Source: Deltaproteobacteria bacterium
GTDB lineage: Bacteria; Bdellovibrionota; UBA2394
DNA: 42,032 bases
NCBI GenBank assembly: GCA_017302715.1
Contig: JAFLCD010000013.1
Span: forward strand, 25,748-67,779
Reading direction: 5' to 3'
The position numbers were made by a program, and so were the translations under genes. Position 1 is the first letter of the stretch. Every line of letters begins with the position of its first letter. The notes under the pieces are model-generated. The model was given only the letters and a program-made list of their open reading frames with translations. It did no database searches and was not told where the DNA came from. Below are positions 24,193 to 33,654 of this stretch, in pieces.

Positions 24193-24253
24193 AAAGATTT
24201 CCCAAAAATCCGGAGTCTTGCCAAAGGTGTCGCAGTCAGCAAAAAATAACGGG

Positions 24254-25915
24254 ATGTCAGCTCAACCTTCAATTTTTTCAAGTAAAGCCTTTCGCGGATC
24301 AGAACTTCACTGCCAAGGCTGGGTGCAAGAAGCCGCCCTCCGAATGCTCCAAAATAATTTAGACCCCGAAGTCGCCGAAAATCCGGCCGAACTTATTGTT
24401 TATGGTGGCCGCGGAAAAGCGGCGCGCAACCACGAAAGCTTAGCAGCCATTCAAAAAACTCTGATGCGATTAAAAGACGATGAAACTTTGCTCGTTCAGT
24501 CCGGTAAACCCGTTGGGGTTTTGAAATCGCATCCGGATGCGCCTCGCGTTTTGCTTGCGAATTCCAATTTGGTTCCAAAGTGGGCGACCTGGGAAGTTTT
24601 CGACGAGCTCGAGAAAAAAGGGCTGATCATGTACGGCCAAATGACCGCAGGTTCTTGGGTCTATATTGGCACTCAAGGAATTTTGCAGGGCACTTACGAA
24701 ACTTTCGCGGCCTGCGGAAAAAAACATTTTAACGGAGATCTTTCGTCGCAGTGGATCTTAGCCGGCGGACTTGGCGGAATGGGCGGCGCTCAACCTCTGG
24801 CTGCGGTGATCGCGGGTGCAAGTTTTTTGGGCGTCGATGTCGATGAAACTCGAATTCTCAGACGACTTGAAACTCGCTACCTCGACAAGATGGCTAAAAA
24901 TTTAGATGAAGCTTTAAAATGGATCGACGAGGCTACAAAATCTAAAAAGCCAACTTCGATTGGTCTCGTCGGAAATGCGGCCACCGTATATCGAGAACTT
25001 CTAAATCGAAAAATTCTTCCGCCCATTGTGACCGATCAAACTTCTGCGCATGATCCTGTTTACGGATACGTCGCCGAAGGAATTGAAGTGAAAGATTTAG
25101 CTCAAGCGAGAAAAAATCCAGTCGATTACAAAAAGAAAAGTTTAGCAACGATGGTGAAACACTGCGAAGCCATGGTCGAATTTCAAAAACGCGGCGCCAT
25201 TGTATTTGATTATGGAAACAACTTACGAGGTTACGCCAAAGAAGCGGGATATGAAGCCGCTTTCTCTTATCCAGGATTTGTTCCCGCTTTTATTCGTCCA
25301 CTTTTTTGTGAAGGTAGTGGACCCTTTCGCTGGATCGCGCTTTCGGGAGATCCCAAAGATATCGCTGTCACAGACCAGGCGCTTCTCGAACTTTTTCCCG
25401 AAAATAAGAATTTGCATCGCTGGTTAAAAGCTGCGCAAGAAAAAGTGGCGTTTCAAGGATTGCCTTCGCGAATTTGTTGGCTGAATTATAATGAACGCGC
25501 GAGGGCCGGACTTAAATTCAACGAACTTGTTCGCACTAAAAAAGTTTCGGCACCTCTGGTGATTGGTCGTGATCATTTGGATTGCGGATCCGTAGCGTCA
25601 CCCAATCGCGAAACCGAAAGTATGAAAGATGGATCTGACGCGATCAGTGATTGGGCGTTTTTAAATGCGCTCATCAATACGGCGAATGGTGCCTCGTGGG
25701 TAAGCCTTCATCACGGAGGCGGAGTGGGAATGGGATATTCTCAGCACGCTGGTATGGTAATCGTCGCCGATGGAACGGCGGATGCCGATCGTCGATTAGA
25801 GCGCGTACTCACCAGCGATCCTGCGATGGGAGTGCTTAGGCATGCCGACGCCGGATATGATGAAGCCATTTCGTTTGCGAAAAAAAATAAACTCGATATT
25901 CCGATGATGAAATAA
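24254..25915 (+). CDS. hutU: Urocanate hydratase (urocanase)
   Basis: It hydrates urocanate to imidazolonepropionate, the second step of histidine degradation, using tightly bound NAD. Motifs: [34 protein letters not shown] (NAD binding), and the family signature [24 protein letters not shown] is seen in full around residue 445, followed by [20 protein letters not shown] take the ATG at 24254 (553 residues, the usual length). The frame continues upstream to a TTG at 24173, but that part encodes the REP-like repeat and is not protein-like. The neighbours hutI, hutG and a hut regulator are not present. It is followed after 6 bp by priA. Confidence 0.95.
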   Translation: MSAQPSIFSSKAFRGSELHCQGWVQEAALRMLQNNLDPEVAENPAELIVYGGRGKAARNHESLAAIQKTLMRLKDDETLLVQSGKPVGVLKSHPDAPRVLLANSNLVPKWATWEVFDELEKKGLIMYGQMTAGSWVYIGTQGILQGTYETFAACGKKHFNGDLSSQWILAGGLGGMGGAQPLAAVIAGASFLGVDVDETRILRRLETRYLDKMAKNLDEALKWIDEATKSKKPTSIGLVGNAATVYRELLNRKILPPIVTDQTSAHDPVYGYVAEGIEVKDLAQARKNPVDYKKKSLATMVKHCEAMVEFQKRGAIVFDYGNNLRGYAKEAGYEAAFSYPGFVPAFIRPLFCEGSGPFRWIALSGDPKDIAVTDQALLELFPENKNLHRWLKAAQEKVAFQGLPSRICWLNYNERARAGLKFNELVRTKKVSAPLVIGRDHLDCGSVASPNRETESMKDGSDAISDWAFLNALINTANGASWVSLHHGGGVGMGYSQHAGMVIVADGTADADRRLERVLTSDPAMGVLRHADAGYDEAISFAKKNKLDIPMMK

Positions 25916-25921
25916 ATCAAA

Positions 25922-27886
25922 ATGCTTTTTGAAGTTGCCGTTCGATCTCCCTTAAGAAAATTATTTACCTATGAAGGGGATCGCGCGCTTTCAAAAGGAG
26001 TGCGAGTCAAAATTCCTTTTGGTTCGAGAGAGCTCATTGGCTTTGTCTGGCGCGAAGCTGAAAAATCTCCTGAAGGATTAAAAAAAATTTTGGAAGTTTT
26101 TGATGAGGAATCTCTTTTCGATGAAAAAACTTTGCAGTTTTACGAGAGAGCTTCTCAGTATTACGGAATTTCTTTAGGCGAGTTGCTAGCGACATCGCTT
26201 CCTAAGAAAATTCGAGATGGAAAAAGTATTTCTACTCCGGCTCTCAAACATTTTGTTCCTCAATTGCCGGCACTATCACCCACACAACAAAAAGTTTTTC
26301 AAGAGATCTCAAAATTTAGAAATTTTTCAACCCATTTACTTATGGGCGAAACGGGAAGTGGCAAGACCGAAATTTATTTGCATCTCATCGAAAGGATTCT
26401 CTGCGAAAATGCTCAGGCTCTTTTGCTGGTGCCCGAAATTAGTTTAACGCCGCAGCTCGAAGATCGATTGTCCGAGCGACTGGGTGCAAAGGTGAGTGTT
26501 TTTCATTCTCAGATGACCGAGAAAAAGCGCGTCGAAGCATTCGAACGCGCCGCCTCTGGGCAAGCCGATGTTTTTTTGGGCGCGAGATCGGCGCTGATGC
26601 TTCCCTTTAAAAATCTCAAAGCGATTTTTGTAGATGAAGAACATGATGGATCCTTTAAGCAATCGGAGCGCGGTCCCTATCATGCTCGGGATCTAGCTTT
26701 ATTGCGTGCAAAACTTTTTGATATTCCCGTCGTTTTAGGAAGTGCGACTCCGAGTTTAGAATCTTATTTTCGCGCCGAGCAAAAAGAATCTCATTTTTAT
26801 ACGCTTCCTCCTTTCTTTGAACATAAATGCAAGGCTCAAACTCAGATCATCGATCTCAAAGATAGTTTTCAAAAAAATTCTAAATCTTTTATCAGCGTCG
26901 AGCTTCAGGAGGCGATCGAAGAATGTTTAGAAAAGAAAGAGCAAAGTCTTTTATTTCTCAATCGCCGCGGCTCGGCTTCGCAAAGGCTCTGCGTTTCTTG
27001 CGGTTCGGCCGATCAGTGCAAACATTGTTCGGTGACGCTCACCATTCACCACGACTTTAAAGCGGCCGTTTGCCATTGGTGCGGTTATCAAAAAATTTTA
27101 ACGCCGCTTTGTGAAACTTGCGGACAGAAAGAATTTTTCTGGGGGGGGATCGGCACCAAAGAAGTTGAAACTATAGCGAAAGAGAGATTTCCAGAAGCTC
27201 GAATCGCTCGACTCGATCGAGATCAAGTTCAGAAACGAGAAACTCTGGCGACAACTCTGAGAGATTTCGCTGATGGAAAAATCGATATTCTCGTTGGCAC
27301 GCAGATGATTTCAAAAGGAATTGATATTTCAAAACTTTCCTTGGTGGGCGTGATCTTGGCGGATCAGGGTTGGGGAGTGCCCGATTTTCGCGGCACCGAA
27401 AGAAGTTTTCAATTGCTCAAGCAACTTAAAGGTCGCGGAGGGAGACGCGGACAAGAATCTAAATTTTTAGTTCAGACCTTGAATCCTGAGCATCCGGTTT
27501 TTAAGTGGTTGGATCTCGAAACTTCTTATGAGAGTTTCGCGAGTGAAGAGCTCAAAATCAGACAGATGGCGGATTTGCCGCCTTATTCGCGTCTTGCTCT
27601 TTTTTCGCTCTCTCATAAATCTGAATCCGATTTAGAGCGTGTGAGTTATCTATTTCTAGACCGAATTCAAAATTTCGCGAAAACTTTAGGCGTTCACTTG
27701 GTGGGGCCGGCCTTTGCGCCGATTTCGAGACTGAAAGGGGTTTATCGAATGCAAATTTTGGCGAAAGCTCCTTTAAAAGGTCATATGTCAACTTTTCTAA
27801 GCTCGGTTTTAGATGAAGTCGAGCAGCGACCGCTCGGAAGCGGAGTGAAAATGAAACTCGATCGAGATCCCTATCAATTTATGTAA
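25922..27886 (+). CDS. priA: Primosomal protein N' (replication restart helicase PriA)
   Basis: PriA reloads the replisome at stalled forks. The 654-residue protein has the N-terminal 3'-DNA-binding domain (MLFEVAVRSPLRKLFTY, KGVRVKIPFGSRELIGFV), then helicase motifs: Walker A MGETGSGKTEIY near 141, motif II FVDEEHDGSFKQ near 236, GSATPSLESY, and QMISKGIDISKLSLV in the second RecA lobe. A zinc-binding region near 357-405 has CVSCGSADQCKHC, CHWCGY and CETC. It is somewhat shorter than E. coli PriA (732) but complete. It lies 6 bp after hutU and 11 bp before a histidine kinase gene, so it may be read from an upstream promoter. Confidence 0.95.
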   Translation: MLFEVAVRSPLRKLFTYEGDRALSKGVRVKIPFGSRELIGFVWREAEKSPEGLKKILEVFDEESLFDEKTLQFYERASQYYGISLGELLATSLPKKIRDGKSISTPALKHFVPQLPALSPTQQKVFQEISKFRNFSTHLLMGETGSGKTEIYLHLIERILCENAQALLLVPEISLTPQLEDRLSERLGAKVSVFHSQMTEKKRVEAFERAASGQADVFLGARSALMLPFKNLKAIFVDEEHDGSFKQSERGPYHARDLALLRAKLFDIPVVLGSATPSLESYFRAEQKESHFYTLPPFFEHKCKAQTQIIDLKDSFQKNSKSFISVELQEAIEECLEKKEQSLLFLNRRGSASQRLCVSCGSADQCKHCSVTLTIHHDFKAAVCHWCGYQKILTPLCETCGQKEFFWGGIGTKEVETIAKERFPEARIARLDRDQVQKRETLATTLRDFADGKIDILVGTQMISKGIDISKLSLVGVILADQGWGVPDFRGTERSFQLLKQLKGRGGRRGQESKFLVQTLNPEHPVFKWLDLETSYESFASEELKIRQMADLPPYSRLALFSLSHKSESDLERVSYLFLDRIQNFAKTLGVHLVGPAFAPISRLKGVYRMQILAKAPLKGHMSTFLSSVLDEVEQRPLGSGVKMKLDRDPYQFM

Positions 27887-27897
27887 GTCAAAATGAA

Positions 27898-30192
27898 ATG
27901 AAAAAAATATTTCTCATTCGCAGTATTATTCTTCTCGGTATTTGGATTCCGCTTTCGGTTTGGTCGATTCGATATGGGCTTAAAGAGAAATCCTCCATGC
28001 GTTTTGATTTTTTTGTGCTTTCGAATGGTATGGTTTCTCTTCTTCAGCAGGAGAATTGGGCCGATACAGCGCGTGGGGTTTTGCCTAATGACGAAATTCT
28101 AAAAGTTTCAGGACAGAAATTTGAATGGAGCGCCACCAAAGAGTGGCTTAAAAATCGAGCGACTCGCGGACCTGTAGAGCTATTGGTCGAAAGAAATAAA
28201 AAAGAAGTAACGGCTTTAGCTTTAATCAAAGGTTATTCCAAAAATTCTTATCTGGTTTTATTTTATATTCCACTTTTGTTATCGGTGATTTTTCTCTTAT
28301 TTTCTCTCGCTGTTACTTTGCACCGAGCGGCATTTAGAAAAGCTCGCGAAGCCACTGAAGTTTTCTCGGCACTTTGTTTTTCGCTTTCTCTTTTCTTTTT
28401 GATTTTTTTACCGACCGTTACTTTGGGGACAAGATTTTCATTTTCGGTTTTAGTTCCGCTGATGGCCGTGATGATGGCGCATCTTTTTGCGATCTATCCT
28501 AAAAAGAAAGCTCGAACGTGGGTGAGAAATTCTCTTTTAGGTGCCTCTTATTTAATAGCCATCGGTTTAGGTTGGGCGCGAATTCAATTTTGGCATCTGG
28601 ATACTTCACTTTGGTTTCATCACTTAAATCTCAACGTCTTTGGATTTTGTAGTTTGCTCGCTCTTGGATTTTTAGGAAATACTCTGCTTACTTCAAAAGA
28701 TTTTTGGGCGCGCCGAAGAGCGCGAGTTCTTAGTTTAGTTTTTGGATTTTCATTTTTAGTGGGCTTGAGTGTTTTTGTGGCACTCATTTGGGATACTCCA
28801 AGAATTTCTTGGGAACGTGTGCTCGCCGTCTCGCTCTTTTTTCCGACGGCTTTTTCCGCCGTTTTTTTAAAGAATAATGTTTTTAATTTAGAGCGGATGT
28901 TTAGGCGCGGCATGCATCAGCTTTTACTTTTGATGATGGGAGTGACCTTTGCCGTTCTTGTCGGAGTGGGTTGGAGTCAGTGGCAAATTGCTCCTCAAGA
29001 AGATTGGATGCTTTGGGTGGCGATCGCGATTGTCGTTGTCGCTGTGTCTCGTCCGCTTGGAAATCTCATTGAAAACGGTGTACACAAATTGATTCGAACT
29101 CGAGTTCGCTACCCTAAAGTAAATGAGCTTTTTGAATCTTCAAAAAGTTTGGAACCGTTTTTAAAAGCTATCACTTACCATTGCGAGTTTTATTTGAAGA
29201 TGGAAAATATCACGATCTATTGCTTTCAAGATCCCACTTCGCCTTGGAAAGAGCAGAACGAAAAGATTTTTCGTTTTCAAAGCGGAGATCTCGTTCGGTT
29301 ATTTGAAAAACCTCGCTCGCAAAGTTTTTCGTTTCCCATGAACAGAGGAGATATGGCGATCGGGCAAATCTGTTTCGATGGTGGAGATGAGCTTGCTTTT
29401 GACCCCAATGTTTCGAAAGATTGGTTTGATTGCGTTCGCTCGATCGCACGTTGTGTGGAATTGCTTGCGCTTCGAGATTTTCTTTCGATTCAACAGGGTT
29501 TGCTCGCGGTAGGTCGAATGCAAAGCCTGTTGGCTCACGAAATGAAAAATCCTCTCGCAATTATTAAAGTTTGTTCGGGTTTATTAAATTCACATGTTCA
29601 GGGAGATGATGAAGCCGAAGAGCTTCTCAAAACGATTCAGGGCGAAGTTCGTCGCGTATCTTTAGGCGTACAGAAAATTTTCGATAGCTCGGGCCGCGCG
29701 GATCAAAAAGAAAAAGTAAGTTTGAGTATGTTGATCGCTCAAGTTAAAGAATCCACTCTCAGTCGTTTTGCCGATAGAACTATCGAAGTGATTTATCGAA
29801 AAGGCGGGGTTGAAGTAGTTTCAAAAGAAGTCTCACTTTGGTTATGGGTAGATCGCGAAGGAATGAAGCAGAGTTTGCTTAATCTTGTAGTCAACGCATT
29901 TGAAGCTTCAGCTTCTTTGGTTCGAATCGTTGTGGATATTCGTTCCGATGGTTTAAAAATTCAAGTCGCCGATAATGGACAAGGGCTTCCTGAAAAAATT
30001 GATCTCTTTAAGCCTTTCGTGACCACAAAAATTAACGGAACGGGCTTGGGACTCGCGCATGTAAAATCTTTCGTCGATAAAAATGGTGGGCAAATTCGGG
30101 TGCAGACGAAGCGTGGAAGCGAAGAATCCCGGGGGACGAGCTTTGTCTTGGAATTTTCGAAAGCTTTTGTCATGAATGAGGCATCGGCATGA
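27898..30192 (+). CDS. Membrane sensor histidine kinase with extracytoplasmic PDZ-like domain
   Basis: A 764-residue two-component sensor. An N-terminal membrane helix precedes an external domain of about residues 35-115 (GMVSLLQQENWADTARGVLPNDEILKVSG), whose pattern resembles a PDZ. A block of several transmembrane helices (about 118-400) and a weak GAF-like cytoplasmic region follow. The HisKA box LAHEMKNPLAIIK places the phosphoacceptor at His547. The ATPase domain has NLVVNAFEAS (N box), VADNGQGLPEKI (G1) and GTGLGLAHVKSF (G2). It is coupled by ATGA to its response regulator. The architecture suggests sensing of an envelope signal; the ligand is unknown. Confidence 0.92.
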   Translation: MKKIFLIRSIILLGIWIPLSVWSIRYGLKEKSSMRFDFFVLSNGMVSLLQQENWADTARGVLPNDEILKVSGQKFEWSATKEWLKNRATRGPVELLVERNKKEVTALALIKGYSKNSYLVLFYIPLLLSVIFLLFSLAVTLHRAAFRKAREATEVFSALCFSLSLFFLIFLPTVTLGTRFSFSVLVPLMAVMMAHLFAIYPKKKARTWVRNSLLGASYLIAIGLGWARIQFWHLDTSLWFHHLNLNVFGFCSLLALGFLGNTLLTSKDFWARRRARVLSLVFGFSFLVGLSVFVALIWDTPRISWERVLAVSLFFPTAFSAVFLKNNVFNLERMFRRGMHQLLLLMMGVTFAVLVGVGWSQWQIAPQEDWMLWVAIAIVVVAVSRPLGNLIENGVHKLIRTRVRYPKVNELFESSKSLEPFLKAITYHCEFYLKMENITIYCFQDPTSPWKEQNEKIFRFQSGDLVRLFEKPRSQSFSFPMNRGDMAIGQICFDGGDELAFDPNVSKDWFDCVRSIARCVELLALRDFLSIQQGLLAVGRMQSLLAHEMKNPLAIIKVCSGLLNSHVQGDDEAEELLKTIQGEVRRVSLGVQKIFDSSGRADQKEKVSLSMLIAQVKESTLSRFADRTIEVIYRKGGVEVVSKEVSLWLWVDREGMKQSLLNLVVNAFEASASLVRIVVDIRSDGLKIQVADNGQGLPEKIDLFKPFVTTKINGTGLGLAHVKSFVDKNGGQIRVQTKRGSEESRGTSFVLEFSKAFVMNEASA

Positions 30193-31487
30193 CAGAAGCA
30201 ATGAAGCAGATGGAGATTCCTGTTCGTAAACCTCAAATTTTATTGGTTGACGATGAAGTCGCCATGGTGCGCTCGCTTGAACTTTTGCTAAGACCTCTCG
30301 GGGATATTCATAAATCTTATTCCGTTCCTGAAGCTGAAGAAGTTTTGACGAATTCTCCCATCAAGATTGATTGCATTGTCACCGATGTGAATATGCCCGA
30401 GGCGAGCGGACTTACTTTGCTCGATTATATTAAGAGAAAAGCTCCTGAAATTCCCGTGATTGTGATGACAGCTTACTCATCGGTGCCTCAAGCGGTTGAA
30501 GCCATGCAGCGCGGGGCTTTTGAATATATCGTTAAACCTTTTGAAAACGCCGATTTGGTTCAAACCGTGAAGCACGCTATACACAAAAAAGGTTTGGTGA
30601 TTGGCGAAACTGAAAAGTTGCCCGAGGGATGGATCTGTAATTCTCAGGCCATGATGCAGTTTATGTTGAAGGCGCAGAAATTGGCTGAAACGGATTCCAC
30701 TGTTTTGATTTTAGGCGAAACGGGAGTTGGAAAAAGCCGAGCAGCTCGATGGATTCATGAAATGAGCCCGCGCTCAAAAAAAGAATTTTTATCAGTCGAT
30801 GGACGAGCCCATGAAGAAGACTCTCCACTGCTTTCGAGATCGCTTGCCAAAGTGGGCACGATTTTTATTGCTGAAGTTTTTTCTCTTGGTTCTCGCGCTC
30901 AAGATCGATTGATTGAAGTTCTTACCGAAGCAAAAGTTCGAGTGCTCGCCTCGAGTAGTTCGGCCCCCGATTTGCAATCTCCTCCGGATTTTCGATCGGA
31001 TTTATTTGCTGCATTGACGGCACTGACAACCAAAGTTCCTTCGCTAAGAGAGCGAAAAGATGATTTTGACGCTTTGGTTCGAGAAATTTTATCTCAATTG
31101 GCTGCGACTTTGAAATTAAAGAAACTCGGTTTAGAATCTCGAGCTGCCGAAAAATTAAGTGCGCATTCTTTTCCAGGAAATATTAAAGAACTCGAGCGAA
31201 TTTTGGAGCGAGCTGCACTTCAAGCGAAGGCAGGAGTGATTTCAGAAGAGGCTATTCAATTTGAAATCAGCGATTTTCATCAGTTGTTGCCTTTTTCGAT
31301 TCCAGTAGAGGATGGCTGGAATCGAGTTCATGTTTTGCGAACTACTTTAGAGCGCGAATTAATTTTGCGAGCTTTAGAAAAATATCCCGATTGTTCTAAT
31401 ACCGAAATTGCGGCTATCCTAGGTACGACGCGAAGAATTTTAGAGCTTCGCATGAAGGATTACCAAATTCGGGAGACATCTTCTTAA
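30189..31487 (+). CDS. NtrC-like response regulator with degenerate AAA+ domain
   Basis: A 432-residue partner of the upstream kinase. The receiver domain has the acidic pair Asp21-Asp22 (LLVDDE), the phosphoacceptor Asp66 (VTDVNMPEASG), TAYSS, and Lys116 (YIVKPF). The AAA+ module keeps Walker A GETGVGKS (176-183), but between it and IFIAEVF the stretch that normally holds ESELFGHEKGAFTGA is missing. Walker B reads FIAEV instead of FLDEI, so Asp is replaced by Ala228, and the usual YYRL arginine finger reads FAAL. A Fis-type HTH (NTEIAAILGTTRRILELRM) ends it. Without GAFTGA it should not open sigma-54 promoters; it more likely acts on sigma-70-type promoters, as do HupR/TyrR-like relatives. 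It is 4 bp overlapped with the kinase. Confidence 0.9.
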   Translation: MTEAMKQMEIPVRKPQILLVDDEVAMVRSLELLLRPLGDIHKSYSVPEAEEVLTNSPIKIDCIVTDVNMPEASGLTLLDYIKRKAPEIPVIVMTAYSSVPQAVEAMQRGAFEYIVKPFENADLVQTVKHAIHKKGLVIGETEKLPEGWICNSQAMMQFMLKAQKLAETDSTVLILGETGVGKSRAARWIHEMSPRSKKEFLSVDGRAHEEDSPLLSRSLAKVGTIFIAEVFSLGSRAQDRLIEVLTEAKVRVLASSSSAPDLQSPPDFRSDLFAALTALTTKVPSLRERKDDFDALVREILSQLAATLKLKKLGLESRAAEKLSAHSFPGNIKELERILERAALQAKAGVISEEAIQFEISDFHQLLPFSIPVEDGWNRVHVLRTTLERELILRALEKYPDCSNTEIAAILGTTRRILELRMKDYQIRETSS

Positions 31488-32354
31488 ATGATTTTTTTAA
31501 AAACTTTATTTTTTTCACTTTTAATTGCTCAAGCTGACACTCAACCACCTCTGACTAATTCAGGTGAAAACTTTAAAGATCCTTTTGCGGAAGAAATTCA
31601 ACCAGAAGAAGCGACACCTTCAAATACTTTGCCAAAGTCCACACCACCTGCGCCGCAAGTGACTTCGCCGACTCAACCATCAGCGCCTTCTTCAAACGAT
31701 GAGCCAGAGTTTGAGGATTTCGCCCCTCAGCAGAATTCAAATTTACCACCGCCTCCATTGATGGAAGAGCCGGCCCCGACGCTCACGCCTAAAAGAGATT
31801 TTAATTTTCCTCAAATCGAACAATTTAAAGGTCCGGTCGACCAAGAAGTTCTTCAACTTGAAAGATCTGTTGAAAATACGCGGCTTCATTCATGGAATAT
31901 GGGGGTCGGATTGGGAATGGCGTTAAATTTAAATAAGCGGCATCAGCAAATTCATTCGGAAGTGAATGGCGGCTATCGACTTTATAGACTTTTTGAAGTC
32001 GGCGGAATTTTATCAACACGACTCATGACCGATAAACTTATTGGACTCATCGGAACCGCGAAAGGCTTTTACACTTTGGCGCGACCTCAGGGAATGCGTT
32101 TGGATTTGGGTTACGGAGGAGGACTGGGTTGGACTTTTCGTGCCGCTCACAACACTTTTAATGAAGGACGATTTACAGTTCGTTTTCAGACTGACTTTTT
32201 GTTTTTTCCATTTCCTGAATTTGCCATCGTCTTAATGAGCGCTTACGAAGGATTTTTATTTTCAGTTTTTTCGGACGGTACCGAGAATTTAATGAAGAAG
32301 GGCGGAGCGCCGTCTCAGGTTTTGTTAACATTAGGCACGCGCTGGGAATTTTAG
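31488..32354 (+). CDS. Putative outer-membrane protein with proline-rich N-terminal linker
   Basis: A 288-residue protein beginning directly after the regulator stop (TAA-ATG, no gap). A short signal peptide (MIFLKTLFFSLLIAQ) is followed by an extended Pro/Glu/Thr-rich stretch (about 20-105, e.g. SKSTPPAPQ-like and LPPPPLMEEPAPTLTPKRD) that could span the cell wall. From about residue 130 there are amphipathic strands (MGVGLGMALNLNKR, GGYRLYRLFEVGGILS, LDLGYGGGLGWTFRAAHN, FTVRFQTDFLFFPFP). It ends LTLGTRWEF with a terminal Phe, the outer-membrane assembly signal. It is probably made with the two-component system; the specific function is unknown. Confidence 0.7.
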   Translation: MIFLKTLFFSLLIAQADTQPPLTNSGENFKDPFAEEIQPEEATPSNTLPKSTPPAPQVTSPTQPSAPSSNDEPEFEDFAPQQNSNLPPPPLMEEPAPTLTPKRDFNFPQIEQFKGPVDQEVLQLERSVENTRLHSWNMGVGLGMALNLNKRHQQIHSEVNGGYRLYRLFEVGGILSTRLMTDKLIGLIGTAKGFYTLARPQGMRLDLGYGGGLGWTFRAAHNTFNEGRFTVRFQTDFLFFPFPEFAIVLMSAYEGFLFSVFSDGTENLMKKGGAPSQVLLTLGTRWEF

Positions 32355-32361
32355 ACGTGGC

Positions 32362-33519
32362 ATGATTCCACTAGCCGAAAGAATGAGACCCAAGAAACTC
32401 GAAGAATGGGTGGGGCATGAAGAAGTTCTTGCGCCTGGAAAAGCGCTTTATGAGGCCATTCAAAGCGACAAACTTTTTTCGTTCATTTTATATGCACCTC
32501 CGGGCAGTGGAAAAACTTCTCTCTGCCAATTGATCAAATCTTATTCAAAAGCGCGCTTCGTTCAGCTCAGCGCTGTCACTGCAGGAGTGAAAGATCTTAA
32601 AGCAGTTATCGACGAAGCGAATATTTGGAAAACTCGTCAGCAGCGAGAGACGATCGTCTTTGTGGACGAGATCCATCGATTCAATAAATCTCAGCAAGAT
32701 GTTTTGCTTCCAGCCGTTGAAAGCGGCGGCATTATTTTGATGGGAGCGACGACGGAGAATCCTTCATTCGAAATTAATTCGGCTTTGCTATCGCGAGTTC
32801 GCGTTTTTCGAATGGAAGCTTTAAGCGAAGAAAATATTTTAAAAATTTTAATGCGAGCTAAAGATGTTTTGATTTTGGATGCTCAAGAAAATGAAAATCT
32901 AAAAATTGAATTTGAAAATTCAGCTTTAGAATTTATCGCTAAACATTCTCAAGGCGATGCACGAGTGGCTTTGAGTGCGCTGGAGTGGTCGTTGCCACTT
33001 TGCACTCTTCAAAAAGTTCAGGAATTATTTGCGAAGAAAATTTTATTTCACGACAAAACCGGTGATCAGCATTACCAAATCGTCTCTGCTTTTATTAAAA
33101 GCATGAGGGCAAGTCAGACCGAAGCGGCTCTCTATTATATGGCAAGGATGTGGCAGGCCGGAGAAGATCCACTTTTTATCGCTCGCCGAATGGTGATTTT
33201 TGCATCCGAAGATATTGGAAACGCCGATTTACGCGCGATTGCTTTAGCGAATGCGGTTCGTCATGCGGTGGAATTCGTAGGCAGACCCGAATGTTATTAT
33301 GCGCTCGCCCAAGGCGTGATTTATTTATCGAAAGCCGCAAAATCTCGTGAAGTGGGAGATATGTTTCAAAAAGCACTTTCGCAGGTGGATCGCTGCGGAG
33401 CGTTGCCAGTTCCTGGATTTTTGACGAACGCACCTGGCAAGCTCGATAAAAACTTTGGACGTGGACGTGATCGTTTTGAAAATGAGAGCTATATGCCCGA
33501 AGATTTAAGCATGGAGTAA
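32362..33519 (+). CDS. rarA: Replication-associated recombination protein RarA (MgsA)
   Basis: An AAA+ ATPase related to clamp loaders and to eukaryotic WRNIP1, acting at stalled forks. The 385-residue protein shows PLAERMRPKKLEEWVGHEEVL, Walker A APPGSGKTSL (45-54), Walker B IVFVDEIHRFNKSQQDVLLP near 101, sensor 1 MGATTENPSF, SRVRVFRMEALS, and the C-terminal YMARMWQAGEDPLFIARRMVIFASEDIGNAD plus YLSKAAKSREV, all diagnostic for RarA. It is shorter than the typical 440-450 residues but has the tetramerisation region. It starts 7 bp after the outer-membrane gene, so it may be expressed with the kinase-regulator unit or from its own promoter. Confidence 0.95.
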   Translation: MIPLAERMRPKKLEEWVGHEEVLAPGKALYEAIQSDKLFSFILYAPPGSGKTSLCQLIKSYSKARFVQLSAVTAGVKDLKAVIDEANIWKTRQQRETIVFVDEIHRFNKSQQDVLLPAVESGGIILMGATTENPSFEINSALLSRVRVFRMEALSEENILKILMRAKDVLILDAQENENLKIEFENSALEFIAKHSQGDARVALSALEWSLPLCTLQKVQELFAKKILFHDKTGDQHYQIVSAFIKSMRASQTEAALYYMARMWQAGEDPLFIARRMVIFASEDIGNADLRAIALANAVRHAVEFVGRPECYYALAQGVIYLSKAAKSREVGDMFQKALSQVDRCGALPVPGFLTNAPGKLDKNFGRGRDRFENESYMPEDLSME

Positions 33520-33642
33520 AAGATCAAAGTTTATCATAGATGTCGTCATCTGAATTATTCCATTCTTTAAATGTTTTTTTTGCAGTAAATATTAAAAGTT
33601 TATTCCAGTGTTCATAAAGAACTTTAAAATGGATTATAGTTA

Positions 33643-33648
33643 TATAAT
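33643..33648 (+). promoter_or_regulatory. Consensus -10 element 6 nt before the ATG of the kinase-like gene
   Basis: A perfect TATAAT lies at 33643-33648 and the gene's ATG at 33655, with no good -35 17 bp upstream. A transcription start 7 nt after the box would coincide with the ATG, so the mRNA may have no leader. The rest of the gap (33520-33642) shows only AT-rich sequence and no gene. Confidence 0.5.
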
Positions 33649-33654
33649 AAAGAA

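Noticed and set aside
24173-24253. Upstream TTG start for urocanase
   Set aside because: The extra 27 codons are encoded by the REP-like repeat, and the family length fits the ATG at 24254.
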